In this document: positions 6,435 to 15,053 of the stretch, piece by piece
How positions within the stretch are numbered: position 1 is the stretch's first letter
How the letters are laid out: the number at the start of each line of letters is the position of its first letter
Source: a virus
IMG/VR virus record: IMGVR_UViG_3300026094_000043
Location: 1-21,656 of that record
Strand: one strand, 5' to 3'
DNA: 21,656 bases
The notes under the pieces: model-generated
Databases searched by the model: none
What the model saw: the letters and a program-made list of their open reading frames with translations, nothing else
What the model was told of the DNA's origin: nothing
Program-made: the position numbers and the translations under genes

Positions 6435-7805
6435 ATGGCCGATCCTAATCTGATCGACAAGTTACCGAAGTCGTTCTCTGAATTTCGAGTTCGTCTTACT
6501 TCGTATAACGGTAACGTAACCGACATCAGTGAGCAGATCCTTGAGATCTCTATCTACGAGACGATCTACCGAGCATTCATTTATGGTGAGGTGTTCATTG
6601 TCGATAATGAGGCTATGATATCATCCTTTCCGTTCATTGGTCAGGAAAAGATGCGTATCGAGTGGAAGCGTGATGATGAAAAGTTAGTGAAGGACTTTTT
6701 TGTTACGGATATCTTTGATGTGTCAAGAGTGAATGAAAACAGCACTCTGTACGGTGTGTCCATCACATCGGAGAAGCAGGTGCTTAACGCCGTGAATCTA
6801 TTCTCTCGCTCTTATTCTGGGCGTGGTGAAAAGATCATCAAGGACATATACGATGAGTATCTCAACGACGATCTAGAAGTTTTGATCAACGCAAAGACGA
6901 GCCATAACGTCGTGTTTCCATACATGAAGCCGATGCAGGCTATCGATATGGTTCGTCAGAATGTACTGGCAGAGGACGACTCGCCGATGTATGTTTTTGA
7001 AACTTTGTATCAAGAACGCCCCAGACTCGACTCGTTTCGTCAGATGATGGAGAATGAACCGATCATTGAGCTCAGCCCCTCGACTCCTGTGAAAAAGAAT
7101 ACAGGAACAGGCGACTCCTCACGCGACTCTCTAACGAATCGAGGCGAGATCTACGAGGATAAGATCAACACGGCGTATGATCTGCTCGAGAATCTAAGTA
7201 ACGGATCATACTCATCCTTCTCCACAGTGATCGATCCTTCGCAAAAAATCGGTGCTCGTACTGACTTTGACTTTGTTCGACATGCGCCGCCTGTATCGAA
7301 TAATCATGTCTCTGATTTCTTTACGATCAACGATCAAAGAATGAATCGTCTTTATCAGACTCGCAACATTATCATTCCTCAGAACGCATACGCATTTGAT
7401 AACACACTTCCGAATCTGAACGGTGTGGATGAGCTCGATAAGTCTATTCTTAATGCATACGAGAATCGTTCTGTGCTTACGAGTGTTAAGGTCCACATGG
7501 ATTCGGTTCATATAACCGAAAACGATGATATCTTTTCCGTCGGTCAGGCCGTTACATATAATCGACCAAAGACCACGGTTAAGACCGATCCCGATAAGAA
7601 CCGTGATACCAACGATAAGGTCAATTCAGGTACTTACATCGTTTCTGCGATACATCATCGTCTTTCGCGAGAGGAGTACACGATGTCCGTTGAGCTCATT
7701 CGTGACGGCATCGGCGAGGCTGCTGAGCTCAAGGAGAACGGCGAGGAGCAGGACTTTGATACCGAACCCGTCGTAAGAGAATCAATTCTACCACCGCTGA
7801 ACTAA
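6435..7805 (+). CDS. 27: gp27-like baseplate central hub protein
   Basis: A 456-residue protein in the place and pattern of the T4-like hub gp27 (T4 gp27 is 391 aa), which forms a trimeric ring under the tail tube and holds the gp5 spike. The N-terminal domain reads SFSEFRVRLTSYNGNVTDI (14-32), then IYETIYRAFIYGEVFIVDN, a typical hub barrel. A low-complexity polar stretch near 217-240 (TPVKKNTGTGDSSRDSLTN) looks like a surface loop, and the second barrel returns near 345-420 (DDIFSVGQAVTYN, TYIVSAIHHRL). It lies immediately before gp5, its binding partner. AAGGAG at 6416-6421 is 13 bases before the ATG, which is a long spacing. Confidence 0.75.
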   Translation: MADPNLIDKLPKSFSEFRVRLTSYNGNVTDISEQILEISIYETIYRAFIYGEVFIVDNEAMISSFPFIGQEKMRIEWKRDDEKLVKDFFVTDIFDVSRVNENSTLYGVSITSEKQVLNAVNLFSRSYSGRGEKIIKDIYDEYLNDDLEVLINAKTSHNVVFPYMKPMQAIDMVRQNVLAEDDSPMYVFETLYQERPRLDSFRQMMENEPIIELSPSTPVKKNTGTGDSSRDSLTNRGEIYEDKINTAYDLLENLSNGSYSSFSTVIDPSQKIGARTDFDFVRHAPPVSNNHVSDFFTINDQRMNRLYQTRNIIIPQNAYAFDNTLPNLNGVDELDKSILNAYENRSVLTSVKVHMDSVHITENDDIFSVGQAVTYNRPKTTVKTDPDKNRDTNDKVNSGTYIVSAIHHRLSREEYTMSVELIRDGIGEAAELKENGEEQDFDTEPVVRESILPPLN

Positions 7806-7812
7806 TAATACT

Positions 7813-9141
7813 ATGCTTGGAACAAACCTACATATTGGTGTCGTCGAGGATCGTAATGATCCGAGGAAACTAGGACGAGTACGTGTACGTATTCTGGGTC
7901 TGCACTCGCCGGATCGTAAGTCGGATATTCAGATCACCGACTTGCCATGGGCAACGGTAATGCAGCCGCCGAACGTCTCTACATCAGGACCCACCCTTTC
8001 ACAACTCGTAGAGGGTACATGGGTTGTCGTGATGTTCCTTGATCAGAATCAGCAGGATCCACTCGTTCTTGGATCGGTTCCGTCATCGGCTCGAACCGAG
8101 GAACCAAACTATAACGATGGATTTTCCGATCCCTTTGGCGTGTATCCTCGTTGGACCGGCGACTCAGAGCTCTCGCTGATCTCTGATGAGGAACGATGGC
8201 AGGAACATCCTACTTACGACAACCGAGGCGAGAATCGAGTTACAGAGATTCCTCGTGCACGTAAGTACGAGATGCCCACCGTTTCTTCAACGGTACCCGA
8301 CCAAGAGTACGAAAGATCTAAGTTCAACGAGCCGGATCTTCGCGGTGATCAGGACTCAAAGTATCCGTACAACTCCATTCGTGAGTTCGAGGCGGGGCAG
8401 GTCGAGGAGTACGACTCAACTCCTGATAACAGTCGTATCACAGAGATGCATCAGTCGGGATCGTATCGTGAAATACTTGATGATGGAACAACAACAGTTA
8501 AGATCGTCGGTGACGGTTACTCGATCACGCTGCGCGATCACAACATGTATGTGCAGGGGGATCTTAATTTGACTGTCGAAGGTAACATGCGTCAGCTCGT
8601 TCAGGGTGACTACACTCTGGAGGTCGATGGAAGTTATCATCAATTCGTACGTGGCAATCGTGAGCATAAGATCGGTTCAAACGACTTACTTGAGATTGGG
8701 TCGGATCAGTCGATCAACATTGGTTCCAAGCAGTCCGTTCATACAGGATCCGATCAGACCATACTTATTGACGGCAATCATATCGAGACCATCGGTGGTA
8801 CATCCGGTCAGACTGTAAAAGGCGATCGTACTCAGATCACCACTGCTAACTCTTCTGAGGTCGTCGCGGGCAATGAATCGCTACTGACTGTTGGTACACG
8901 TCTTGTGACGACCGAAGGTAAGCATCGACTCGAGTCCGTCGCGAACATTGAGTTTGATACGGATTCGGATCTTAATCAGACTATTGCTGGTAACGAGAAC
9001 ACAACGGTAACTGCTATGAATATAACCGCTCCATCAAATGTCAATGTGACGGGTGATGTAATTGCTGACGGTGTTAGCCTTAAGACTCACATTCATAGTG
9101 GCGTTACACCTGGACAAAGTAATACAGGACAACCGGTGTAA
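7813..9141 (+). CDS. 5: gp5-like baseplate central spike without lysozyme domain
   Basis: A 442-residue spike protein. Residues 1-92 form the OB-fold domain (LHIGVVEDRNDPRKLGRVRV, then PWATVMQPP and WVVVMFLDQNQQDPLVLGSV). A polar linker at 95-215 replaces the lysozyme domain of T4 gp5. From about 215 the HQSGSYREILDDGT motif leads into a beta-helix with many VxG/IxG eight-residue repeats (245-400), such as VQGDLNLTVEG and IGSDQSINIG. The C-terminal tip has THIHSG with H426 and H428, an HxH pair like the one that binds metal at the tip of P2 gpV. It forms the membrane-piercing needle with gp27. The start has no ribosome site; it lies eight bases after the gp27-like stop. Confidence 0.9.
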   Translation: MLGTNLHIGVVEDRNDPRKLGRVRVRILGLHSPDRKSDIQITDLPWATVMQPPNVSTSGPTLSQLVEGTWVVVMFLDQNQQDPLVLGSVPSSARTEEPNYNDGFSDPFGVYPRWTGDSELSLISDEERWQEHPTYDNRGENRVTEIPRARKYEMPTVSSTVPDQEYERSKFNEPDLRGDQDSKYPYNSIREFEAGQVEEYDSTPDNSRITEMHQSGSYREILDDGTTTVKIVGDGYSITLRDHNMYVQGDLNLTVEGNMRQLVQGDYTLEVDGSYHQFVRGNREHKIGSNDLLEIGSDQSINIGSKQSVHTGSDQTILIDGNHIETIGGTSGQTVKGDRTQITTANSSEVVAGNESLLTVGTRLVTTEGKHRLESVANIEFDTDSDLNQTIAGNENTTVTAMNITAPSNVNVTGDVIADGVSLKTHIHSGVTPGQSNTGQPV

Positions 9142-9144
9142 AGT

Positions 9145-9756
9145 ATGTCTTCTATATTTGATTCTTTATGTGGTGAGTCTGGTCTTGTTAATCAGATCAG
9201 TGATACCCAGGATGAGATCCGTGAGGCAATCACGGCGGGTAAGAACGCGATTAACTCTGTTAAGACTTTTGCCGATGAGGTAGAAACACTTTCAGATGCG
9301 ATTCAAAATCAGCCGGGTGTAGTAACTCGCCGTCTGCAAGAAGACATTTTTAACCTCTTGTCTGCACAGGCTCTGGCAAATCCTGCTGGTACGATTGCTC
9401 AGTTACTCGAGATTCGTGCAGCATATCAGGCGGCCGGCCCTGCAATCGACAGAGTTATCGAAAACGTCGAGCAGTTTATTAAAGATCCTCTGAATACACC
9501 GCTAAACCTTTGTGAAGACATACCCAACATCGTTAAGTTCGGCGAAGAGGTTCGCGAGTTGGCTCAGCCCGGGGTGATTCCGGATAAGCCACCAGAGCTT
9601 CCGCCTGTAGAGGATCTAACAAAAACAGTCGGCGAGTCCATCGAAACCGTTCCTCGTTTTCCTTCTGAAAGCATCTCTCAGGCTCTGGAGGTTGCTGGTC
9701 GATATACCGGAGATCTTGGTCCTGGCGCCGCTCAAGAAGCCGCAATCTCTCAGTAG
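9145..9756 (+). CDS. Hypothetical helical protein between gp5 and gp25
   Basis: A 203-residue acidic protein that I do not recognise by name. Most of residues 1-130 looks helical, with coiled-coil-like stretches (QISDTQDEIREAITAGKNA near 17-35 and IDRVIENVEQFIKD near 101-114). A Pro-rich stretch, GVIPDKPPELPPVEDL, occupies about 142-157. It has two cysteines (C9 and C122) and no signal peptide. It is not a PAAR protein, which is what T4 has near gp5 (gp5.4). It starts three bases after the gp5 stop and ends just before the gp25 promoter, so it is co-expressed with hub genes and is likely a virion or assembly protein. Confidence 0.7.
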   Translation: MSSIFDSLCGESGLVNQISDTQDEIREAITAGKNAINSVKTFADEVETLSDAIQNQPGVVTRRLQEDIFNLLSAQALANPAGTIAQLLEIRAAYQAAGPAIDRVIENVEQFIKDPLNTPLNLCEDIPNIVKFGEEVRELAQPGVIPDKPPELPPVEDLTKTVGESIETVPRFPSESISQALEVAGRYTGDLGPGAAQEAAISQ

Positions 9757-9761
9757 TAGGT

Positions 9762-9769
9762 TATAAATA
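9762..9769 (+). promoter_or_regulatory. T4-type late promoter directly before gp25
   Basis: An exact TATAAATA in the 18-base gap before gp25. Only five bases separate it from the ATG at 9775, so the expected transcript start falls on the A of the start codon. There is no Shine-Dalgarno site. Confidence 0.6.
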
Positions 9770-9774
9770 ACAGT

Positions 9775-10185
9775 ATGGCTGATCTATCAATCAAAGCAAG
9801 GCGCGCCGTATATTCGGATGTCGATTTTTCGTTTCGAGTAATTCCAGTATCGAACGCTCTTGCTCTTAAGAAGGAAGAAGAAGCGGTTAAGCAGTCGGTC
9901 GTTAATATACTTTCGACCAATCGTGGTGAAAGACCGTTCCTTCCTTACTTTGGTGCAAACATTCGTGCATATCTGTTCGAAAACTTTGATAATGTAACCG
10001 CGAGTCTTGTTGAGGATCAGATCCGATCGGCTCTGGCAAACTATGAACCTCGTGTAAGAGTTACAAACGTCGAGGTCAATGCCAGACCCGATAACAATGC
10101 GCTAAGAATCACGCTGGAGTTTGATATCATTTCTCCAAGAGAAGTTTCAACAAGTGTCGACTTTGTCGTTGAGAGACTAAGATGA
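9775..10185 (+). CDS. 25: gp25-like baseplate wedge subunit
   Basis: A 136-residue protein of the GPW/gp25 family (T4 gp25 is 132 aa), the small wedge protein that joins the gp6 ring and starts sheath assembly. The core pattern is visible: VKQSVVNILSTNRGERPFLP (residues 39-58), then FGANIRAYLFE and the conserved EPR-type motif YEPRVRVTNVEV near 90-101. The end overlaps gp6 by four bases (ATGA at 10182-10185), implying coupled translation. It has its own late-promoter motif immediately upstream. Confidence 0.92.
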   Translation: MADLSIKARRAVYSDVDFSFRVIPVSNALALKKEEEAVKQSVVNILSTNRGERPFLPYFGANIRAYLFENFDNVTASLVEDQIRSALANYEPRVRVTNVEVNARPDNNALRITLEFDIISPREVSTSVDFVVERLR

Positions 10186-12017
10186 GTAGAGAATCAAATC
10201 GCCTTAATGTATCGGAACTCGACTTTGATCAGATTCGATCGAACCTTAAAGAATACCTTCGTTCGCAGGATACACTGCAGGACTACGACTTTGAGGGCTC
10301 GGCGATCTCAACGATCATCGATATGCTCTCATACGTTACACACTATAATGCGGTCAATGCGAACCTCGGAATCAATGAGACCTTTCTTGATACCGCTCAG
10401 TTTCGTGGATCGGTCGTAGGACACGCTCGTCAGCTCGGTTACATACCTCGCTCTGCTTCCGCTGCAGTCGCGTATCTCGACATTACCGTAAACGATCCCG
10501 ATACACCAGAACTTACGATTCCTCGTGGCCATCGTTTCAAAGCTAAGATCGGAAACGACACTTTTAACTTTGTTACCGATCGTAGTTATAATACAGAAAC
10601 TGCTGAGTTCACGAACGTTAAGATTCTTCAGGGTACACTAAAAACAACTGAGTTTATTTTTGATGTTCGCTCGAGTGAGAGATTCGTAATTCCTGATGAG
10701 GATGTTGATACATCGGCTCTTCGAGTAGAGATATATGATTCGCGCTCCTCATCCACGTTCACAGTCTTTAACGAGGCAAAAGAACTTACATCAATTCGCG
10801 AAGATTCTCCGGTATACTTTTTGTCAGAGAATCCCGATGGAAAGTACGAAATTGCATTCGGAGACGGTACGATTGGCCAAGCACTCGAAAACGGAAATCT
10901 TATTCGAATCGAGTACCTTGTAACAAAGAAGGACGAGGCAAACGGCGCATCGGTGTTTTCATCCATTGACTCGATTGAGGGTAACACTAATCTTTCAATC
11001 ACTGTGAATCAAAGAGCCAACGGTGGATCCGATAAAGAGTCGATAGAATCGATTCGTCGCAATGCCCCTTTATCATTTGCATCTCAGAATCGTGCTGTCG
11101 TTCCTCAGGACTTTGAGGCAATCGTTCGCGAAAACTTTGCAAACCTTGATACCATGAGAGTCTGGGGCGGTGAGGATAACGATCCTCCTCGATACGGTAA
11201 GGTGTTTATATCCGTAAAACCCAAGGATGCTGAGATTCTAACGGATGAAGAAAGAACCGAGGTTCTTGAAAACATTATTATTCCAAAAAGTGTTTTGACC
11301 ATCGAGCCTGAACTTGTTGATCCTGAGTTCCTTTTTATTGTTCTTGAGGTATTCTTTAAGTATGATCCGTCAATTACGAATCTTACAGAAGTTCAGTTAG
11401 AAAATAAAGTAACCGAGGCAATCGAAGAGTACGATCGTAACGAATTAAGAGAGTTCAATAAGGTCTTTAGATACTCGCAGTTGTTATCAGTTATCGATAA
11501 TGCGGATCCGTCGGTCCTTAACTCATTTGCTCGCATATACGTTCAGCGACGGTTTGTTCCTCGTCTCAATGTTGCGGCAACGTATGAGCTTGATTTTTCT
11601 GTTGATCTATTTAAGAGCTTTGGCACACGGCCAGTTATTTTTCTTTCATCCGAATTCACTGTAGATGGAAAAGACAACTGTCGATTTACAGATGTACTCG
11701 ACAACAATAACGAGCGTCGCATTCAGATCGTTCGTGGTGATCAGGCAAGTCCTCAGGTCGTGGTTGATAACGCCGGCTTTATTGAGGGTAGCAAAATCAT
11801 TCTGGTTAATTTTCAGCCGGAACGAATCGAGGGATCGCAGATTGTCATTGAGTGTATACCAAATTCGTATAACGTATTCGGTAAAAGAAACAGCATACTC
11901 TCTGTCGACTGTAATTGTCCGCAATTCTTTATTGATGGATCAGTTGATACGTTTGCCGTAGGAACTGAATACGCCGGCGATACCTACGAGGTTGCACCGA
12001 AGAATGCCGACTTATAA
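10182..12017 (+). CDS. 6: gp6-like baseplate wedge subunit
   Basis: A 611-residue protein of the T4 gp6/baseplate J family (T4 gp6 is 660 aa), the core wedge protein whose dimers form the inner baseplate ring. The N-terminal region shows LDFDQIRSNLKEYLRSQDTL and FEGSAISTIIDMLSYVTHYN (about 13-50), then the family helix FLDTAQFRGSVVGHARQLGY. The J-like core is near 280-310 (GGSDKESIESIRRNAPLSFA), followed by QDFEAIVRENF and VFISVKPKD. The C-terminal third includes YDPSITNLTEVQLENKVTEA. The last 130 residues (after about 480) form a beta-rich domain. Its stop overlaps the start of the next gene. Confidence 0.92.
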   Translation: MSRESNRLNVSELDFDQIRSNLKEYLRSQDTLQDYDFEGSAISTIIDMLSYVTHYNAVNANLGINETFLDTAQFRGSVVGHARQLGYIPRSASAAVAYLDITVNDPDTPELTIPRGHRFKAKIGNDTFNFVTDRSYNTETAEFTNVKILQGTLKTTEFIFDVRSSERFVIPDEDVDTSALRVEIYDSRSSSTFTVFNEAKELTSIREDSPVYFLSENPDGKYEIAFGDGTIGQALENGNLIRIEYLVTKKDEANGASVFSSIDSIEGNTNLSITVNQRANGGSDKESIESIRRNAPLSFASQNRAVVPQDFEAIVRENFANLDTMRVWGGEDNDPPRYGKVFISVKPKDAEILTDEERTEVLENIIIPKSVLTIEPELVDPEFLFIVLEVFFKYDPSITNLTEVQLENKVTEAIEEYDRNELREFNKVFRYSQLLSVIDNADPSVLNSFARIYVQRRFVPRLNVAATYELDFSVDLFKSFGTRPVIFLSSEFTVDGKDNCRFTDVLDNNNERRIQIVRGDQASPQVVVDNAGFIEGSKIILVNFQPERIEGSQIVIECIPNSYNVFGKRNSILSVDCNCPQFFIDGSVDTFAVGTEYAGDTYEVAPKNADL

Positions 12018-13428
12018 TAACAACGAGGATCGCACGAGTCTTGCACCTCATGTAGACTCTGTAATAGACACTTTTATTCCCGATCATATCAAGTCGAATT
12101 ATCCTGAGCTGATCGCATTCGTTCGTGCGTATCTTTCATATCTTGAGGAGTCTAGCCTTTCTGGTTACTATCAGAACACTCTTCAGAATCAGCGAGACAT
12201 ACGCACTCAGGATCAAGAGTTTCTTAGGCGTATTGAACAAGAGATCGGTCTATTTGTTCCTCAAGATTTTTCAACCGATCCACAGATCTTTTACGATCGT
12301 ATATCCGAGGTCTGGAGATCAAAGGGTACCGAAGAGGGTCTTAAACTCTTCTTTCGTTTATTTCTTGATGATCCGGTTCAAATAAGACTTCCATGGGAAC
12401 AAGTTCTTATTCCTTCAGACGGTCGTTGGGTTATCGAGAATAAGATACGTGTTTCATCAATTTCTGGCAATCCAGAAGACTTTGCTGGTACAAGAATCTT
12501 TCAGATTGAGTCTTTCGCCGAGGCAACCGTTTCAAAAGTTGAAAGGCGAGTCTATTCCGATGGGATCATCTGGGAGTTGGTACTTCTAAAAGGATCGACT
12601 TCCGGTGAATTTACTGAAAATAATACAATTGCAATTGGAACAGACATCGACACTCGTGCAGAAGTATACAGGTCGGTCACTAATATTAATATTGATAACT
12701 CAGGCACGGGTTATAAGGTAGGAGACTTTATCACTCTCGATGGATATGAGGGTGTTACATTTACTGCTTATGTTGATAATGTTAATGAAGATGGTAGTAT
12801 AACAGCAGTACGAATCGCAAACTACGGTTCGGGTAACACACCGAATCACATTCGTGAGTCGAATACAGAAGAAGACTATTATCTTGAAGACTTTCTTCTG
12901 TATGAATACGACACCGATAACCAGGTTGGTGATAGCAGTCTTACATTTAACGTTGATACCGTTAGCGGGTCGGGTGCATCATTCAGTATAGACTATGGTG
13001 CTCTTATTACAACGGAAGGGCGATACGTAGGTGTAAAAGGGCAACTTTCAGAGTCCATTGTGTTGCAGGACTCTTTCTTTTATCAAAAGTATTCATACGA
13101 GGTTTTAACTAACTTTCCAATAAGTACATGGAAGGGACCTCTTAAAAGAACGATTTCACCGGCCGGCACAATTCCTTTCGGTAACATTCGTATCTCTGAT
13201 ACTCTTGATCTTTCAGTAGAGACACAACAGTTCTCTACTGTTACGACCCCAGGAATATATACTATTGAAATTACTGATACACTTAGTGAAAATCTTGTTG
13301 GCCTGAACCAAGACTATAACAATGATTTTTACTTTGGTGATGACTATACCGGCAGTACGGTATTCGATGAGACTTCTTCTGTCGGTACTACATCTTCTAC
13401 CGATTCGTTTACAACTGAATCCATTTAG
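12004..13428 (+). CDS. Baseplate wedge protein in the gp7 position
   Basis: A 474-residue protein starting at ATG 12004 (MPTYNNNEDRTS), inside the end of gp6. A longer reading from TTG 11992 is possible but has weaker support. The N-terminal 150 residues carry NYPELIAFVRAYLSYLEE (near 33-50), TEEGLKLFFRLFLDDPVQI (near 109-127) and LPWEQVLIPSDGRW, a pattern I associate with wedge proteins of marine T4-like phages. The rest is beta-rich, with a GTGYKVGD-type module near 234-276. It lies between gp6 and gp8, the place of gp7 in T4, but T4 gp7 is 1032 residues, so only the N-terminal part could correspond. The Thr/Ser-rich C-terminus looks flexible. Confidence 0.65.
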   Translation: MPTYNNNEDRTSLAPHVDSVIDTFIPDHIKSNYPELIAFVRAYLSYLEESSLSGYYQNTLQNQRDIRTQDQEFLRRIEQEIGLFVPQDFSTDPQIFYDRISEVWRSKGTEEGLKLFFRLFLDDPVQIRLPWEQVLIPSDGRWVIENKIRVSSISGNPEDFAGTRIFQIESFAEATVSKVERRVYSDGIIWELVLLKGSTSGEFTENNTIAIGTDIDTRAEVYRSVTNINIDNSGTGYKVGDFITLDGYEGVTFTAYVDNVNEDGSITAVRIANYGSGNTPNHIRESNTEEDYYLEDFLLYEYDTDNQVGDSSLTFNVDTVSGSGASFSIDYGALITTEGRYVGVKGQLSESIVLQDSFFYQKYSYEVLTNFPISTWKGPLKRTISPAGTIPFGNIRISDTLDLSVETQQFSTVTTPGIYTIEITDTLSENLVGLNQDYNNDFYFGDDYTGSTVFDETSSVGTTSSTDSFTTESI

Positions 13429-13439
13429 GATAGACTAAC

Positions 13440-15029
13440 ATGGCCGTAACAGGTGTTGCAAATAATTTTAGGATTCGTAATGCACTGGATCTCGTCGATT
13501 ATGTGAGATCCGATGATAATAGGATCTATGTGTTTCTTGGACGTACTGGCTCATGGCCGGATGAGGGAGATCCTCCTGAGGCTCTTAATGATCTTGAAGA
13601 AATCCTGCAGACGTGGCACGATCTTAACGGAATTCGTAAAGTCGGTGTAACCGATATCGTCCTAGGTCTTAGAGAGACTCTTTGGAATAGCGGAACTGTG
13701 TACGATCAGTACGAAGACGATACGGATCTTACCGATAAAAACTTCTTCGTTCTTACCGATCAGCTTAACGTCTATAAGTGCATTTCAAATAACAATGGTG
13801 CTGAGTCAACAGTTCTTCCTTCTCATACAACATCCGATATTCCTCTTGAGACGGATGGTTATAAGTGGCGGTATATGTTCTCTGTGACTACATCGCTTCT
13901 TCGTAAGTTTATCGTTCCAGACTTTTTTCCTTTTAATGATGATCCTGCAGTTCTTGCTCCGACAACTCCTGGGACGATTGATAATCTTAGAATAGACTCA
14001 CCCGGATCTGGTTATCCGTCTAATGCTTCGGTAGACAACGATACAGAAATTCCTGTATTCATCGAGGGAGACGGCGATCAAAACGCCAGTGCAACCGTTT
14101 CTCTCAATACGTCCCAGGGTCAGATTACATCCGTTCAGTCTATTACGAATGGAGGATCGGATTACCCTTATGCACCAGAGTCAGACATTCCTGTAGCGAT
14201 CAGACAACTTAGCGGAAGCGGTCCGGTTCAGACTGCATACGGCATTGCTACGACAAATCCTTCAGGCGAGATTGATAGTGTTCAGATCGTTATTGGAGGT
14301 ACTGGTTACACAACTGGTAGTGCTTCTGTCGTTCAGTCATCCTGCAAAGCGTATGCAGAAACGAATCTTGACGGTGAAATTATTAATTCCGACGTACCGA
14401 CCGGTCGTTCTGGTCAAAACTTTACTCGTGCAAATGCTATTGTTGTCGATGATAATGGATCCGGTGCATCGATTAAACCGCTAATCTCTCCTATCGAGGG
14501 CCACGGATCGGATCCTGCCAATGAGCTTCTTGCAAACTATGCACTGATTAATCTGCGTCTTTCTGGCGAGAGTGGCTTTATTGGCCTTAACGATTTTCGA
14601 CGAGTAGGTATTATTGAAAATCCTGTAGAGTTTGACTCGCAACAGTCTGATGGAGACTACCTTGAGTTTGAAGATGATGTTGGAGATGCTAAGTATAGAC
14701 TAACACTTTCCAGCGGTGACAACTCTGGATTCACTGAGGGTGAAACTATCGTTGGCCAAACTTCCGGTGCAGTAGGAACACAGACGAATCTATTTGAAAC
14801 CGATGCAATTCGTACTAATGTTGATAACACTCTTTCTGATGATATTCAGTTTGAAGACGGCGAAACGATCGTCGGTCAAGATTCTGACGCACAGGATACG
14901 ATATCATCGATCACACCTCCTGACATTGAGCCCTACAAAGGTAAGATTCTCTATATAAATAACCGAGAAGTTATTGAAAGTCAGAGTGAACAGCAGATCG
15001 AAACGATTACTCTTGTTCTTGAGTACTAA
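13440..15029 (+). CDS. 8: gp8-like baseplate wedge subunit with inserted repeat modules
   Basis: A 529-residue protein of the T4 gp8 family (T4 gp8 is 334 aa). Family features are NDLEEILQTWHDLNGIRKVG (50-69), FVLTDQLNVYKCISNN (103-118), TDGYKWRYMFSV (138-149) and the end GKILYINNREVI (501-512). The extra length comes from two insertions. Residues about 186-300 hold three GxGY-type modules (GSGY 189, GSDY 239, GTGY 287). Residues about 430-490 hold a duplicated GETIVGQ hairpin (434 and 474). AGGA lies nine bases or so before the ATG. The gene contains a late-promoter motif near its end that could serve the next gene. Confidence 0.85.
   Translation: MAVTGVANNFRIRNALDLVDYVRSDDNRIYVFLGRTGSWPDEGDPPEALNDLEEILQTWHDLNGIRKVGVTDIVLGLRETLWNSGTVYDQYEDDTDLTDKNFFVLTDQLNVYKCISNNNGAESTVLPSHTTSDIPLETDGYKWRYMFSVTTSLLRKFIVPDFFPFNDDPAVLAPTTPGTIDNLRIDSPGSGYPSNASVDNDTEIPVFIEGDGDQNASATVSLNTSQGQITSVQSITNGGSDYPYAPESDIPVAIRQLSGSGPVQTAYGIATTNPSGEIDSVQIVIGGTGYTTGSASVVQSSCKAYAETNLDGEIINSDVPTGRSGQNFTRANAIVVDDNGSGASIKPLISPIEGHGSDPANELLANYALINLRLSGESGFIGLNDFRRVGIIENPVEFDSQQSDGDYLEFEDDVGDAKYRLTLSSGDNSGFTEGETIVGQTSGAVGTQTNLFETDAIRTNVDNTLSDDIQFEDGETIVGQDSDAQDTISSITPPDIEPYKGKILYINNREVIESQSEQQIETITLVLEY
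13995..14309 (+). repeat. GxGY modules in gp8
   Basis: Three copies of a beta module ending in GSGY, GSDY or GTGY, each preceded by a Q/E-I-x-S-V-Q strand in copies two and three. A related GTGY module occurs in the neighbouring gp7-position gene (about 12703-12834). Confidence 0.55.
14727..14897 (+). repeat. Duplicated GETIVGQ hairpin in gp8
   Basis: FTEGETIVGQTSGAVGT (residues 431-447) and FEDGETIVGQDSDAQDT (471-487) are a tandem pair about 40 residues apart. Confidence 0.7.
14954..14961 (+). promoter_or_regulatory. Possible late promoter inside gp8 for the 1648-aa gene
   Basis: An exact TATAAATA followed by ACCGAG. The flank ATAAATAACCGAG differs from that of the operon promoter at 4790 (ATAAATAACTGAG) by one base. 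The predicted start near 14967 would give a leader of about 87 bases before ATG 15054. It lies within a coding region (LYINNREV), so chance is possible. Confidence 0.5.
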
Positions 15030-15053
15030 TTATCATTAAGGAAAAGAATCGAA

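Noticed and set aside
6422-6448. Eight-codon frame (MIYDHGRS) overlapping the gp53 stop as ATGA
   Set aside because: AAGGAG directly abuts its ATG with no spacing, and so short a frame cannot be supported as a gene; the gp27-like start at 6435 explains the context.
10628-11002. Minus-strand open frame of about 124 codons inside gp6
   Set aside because: It is antisense to a well-conserved gp6 gene and its product looks like a shadow translation.
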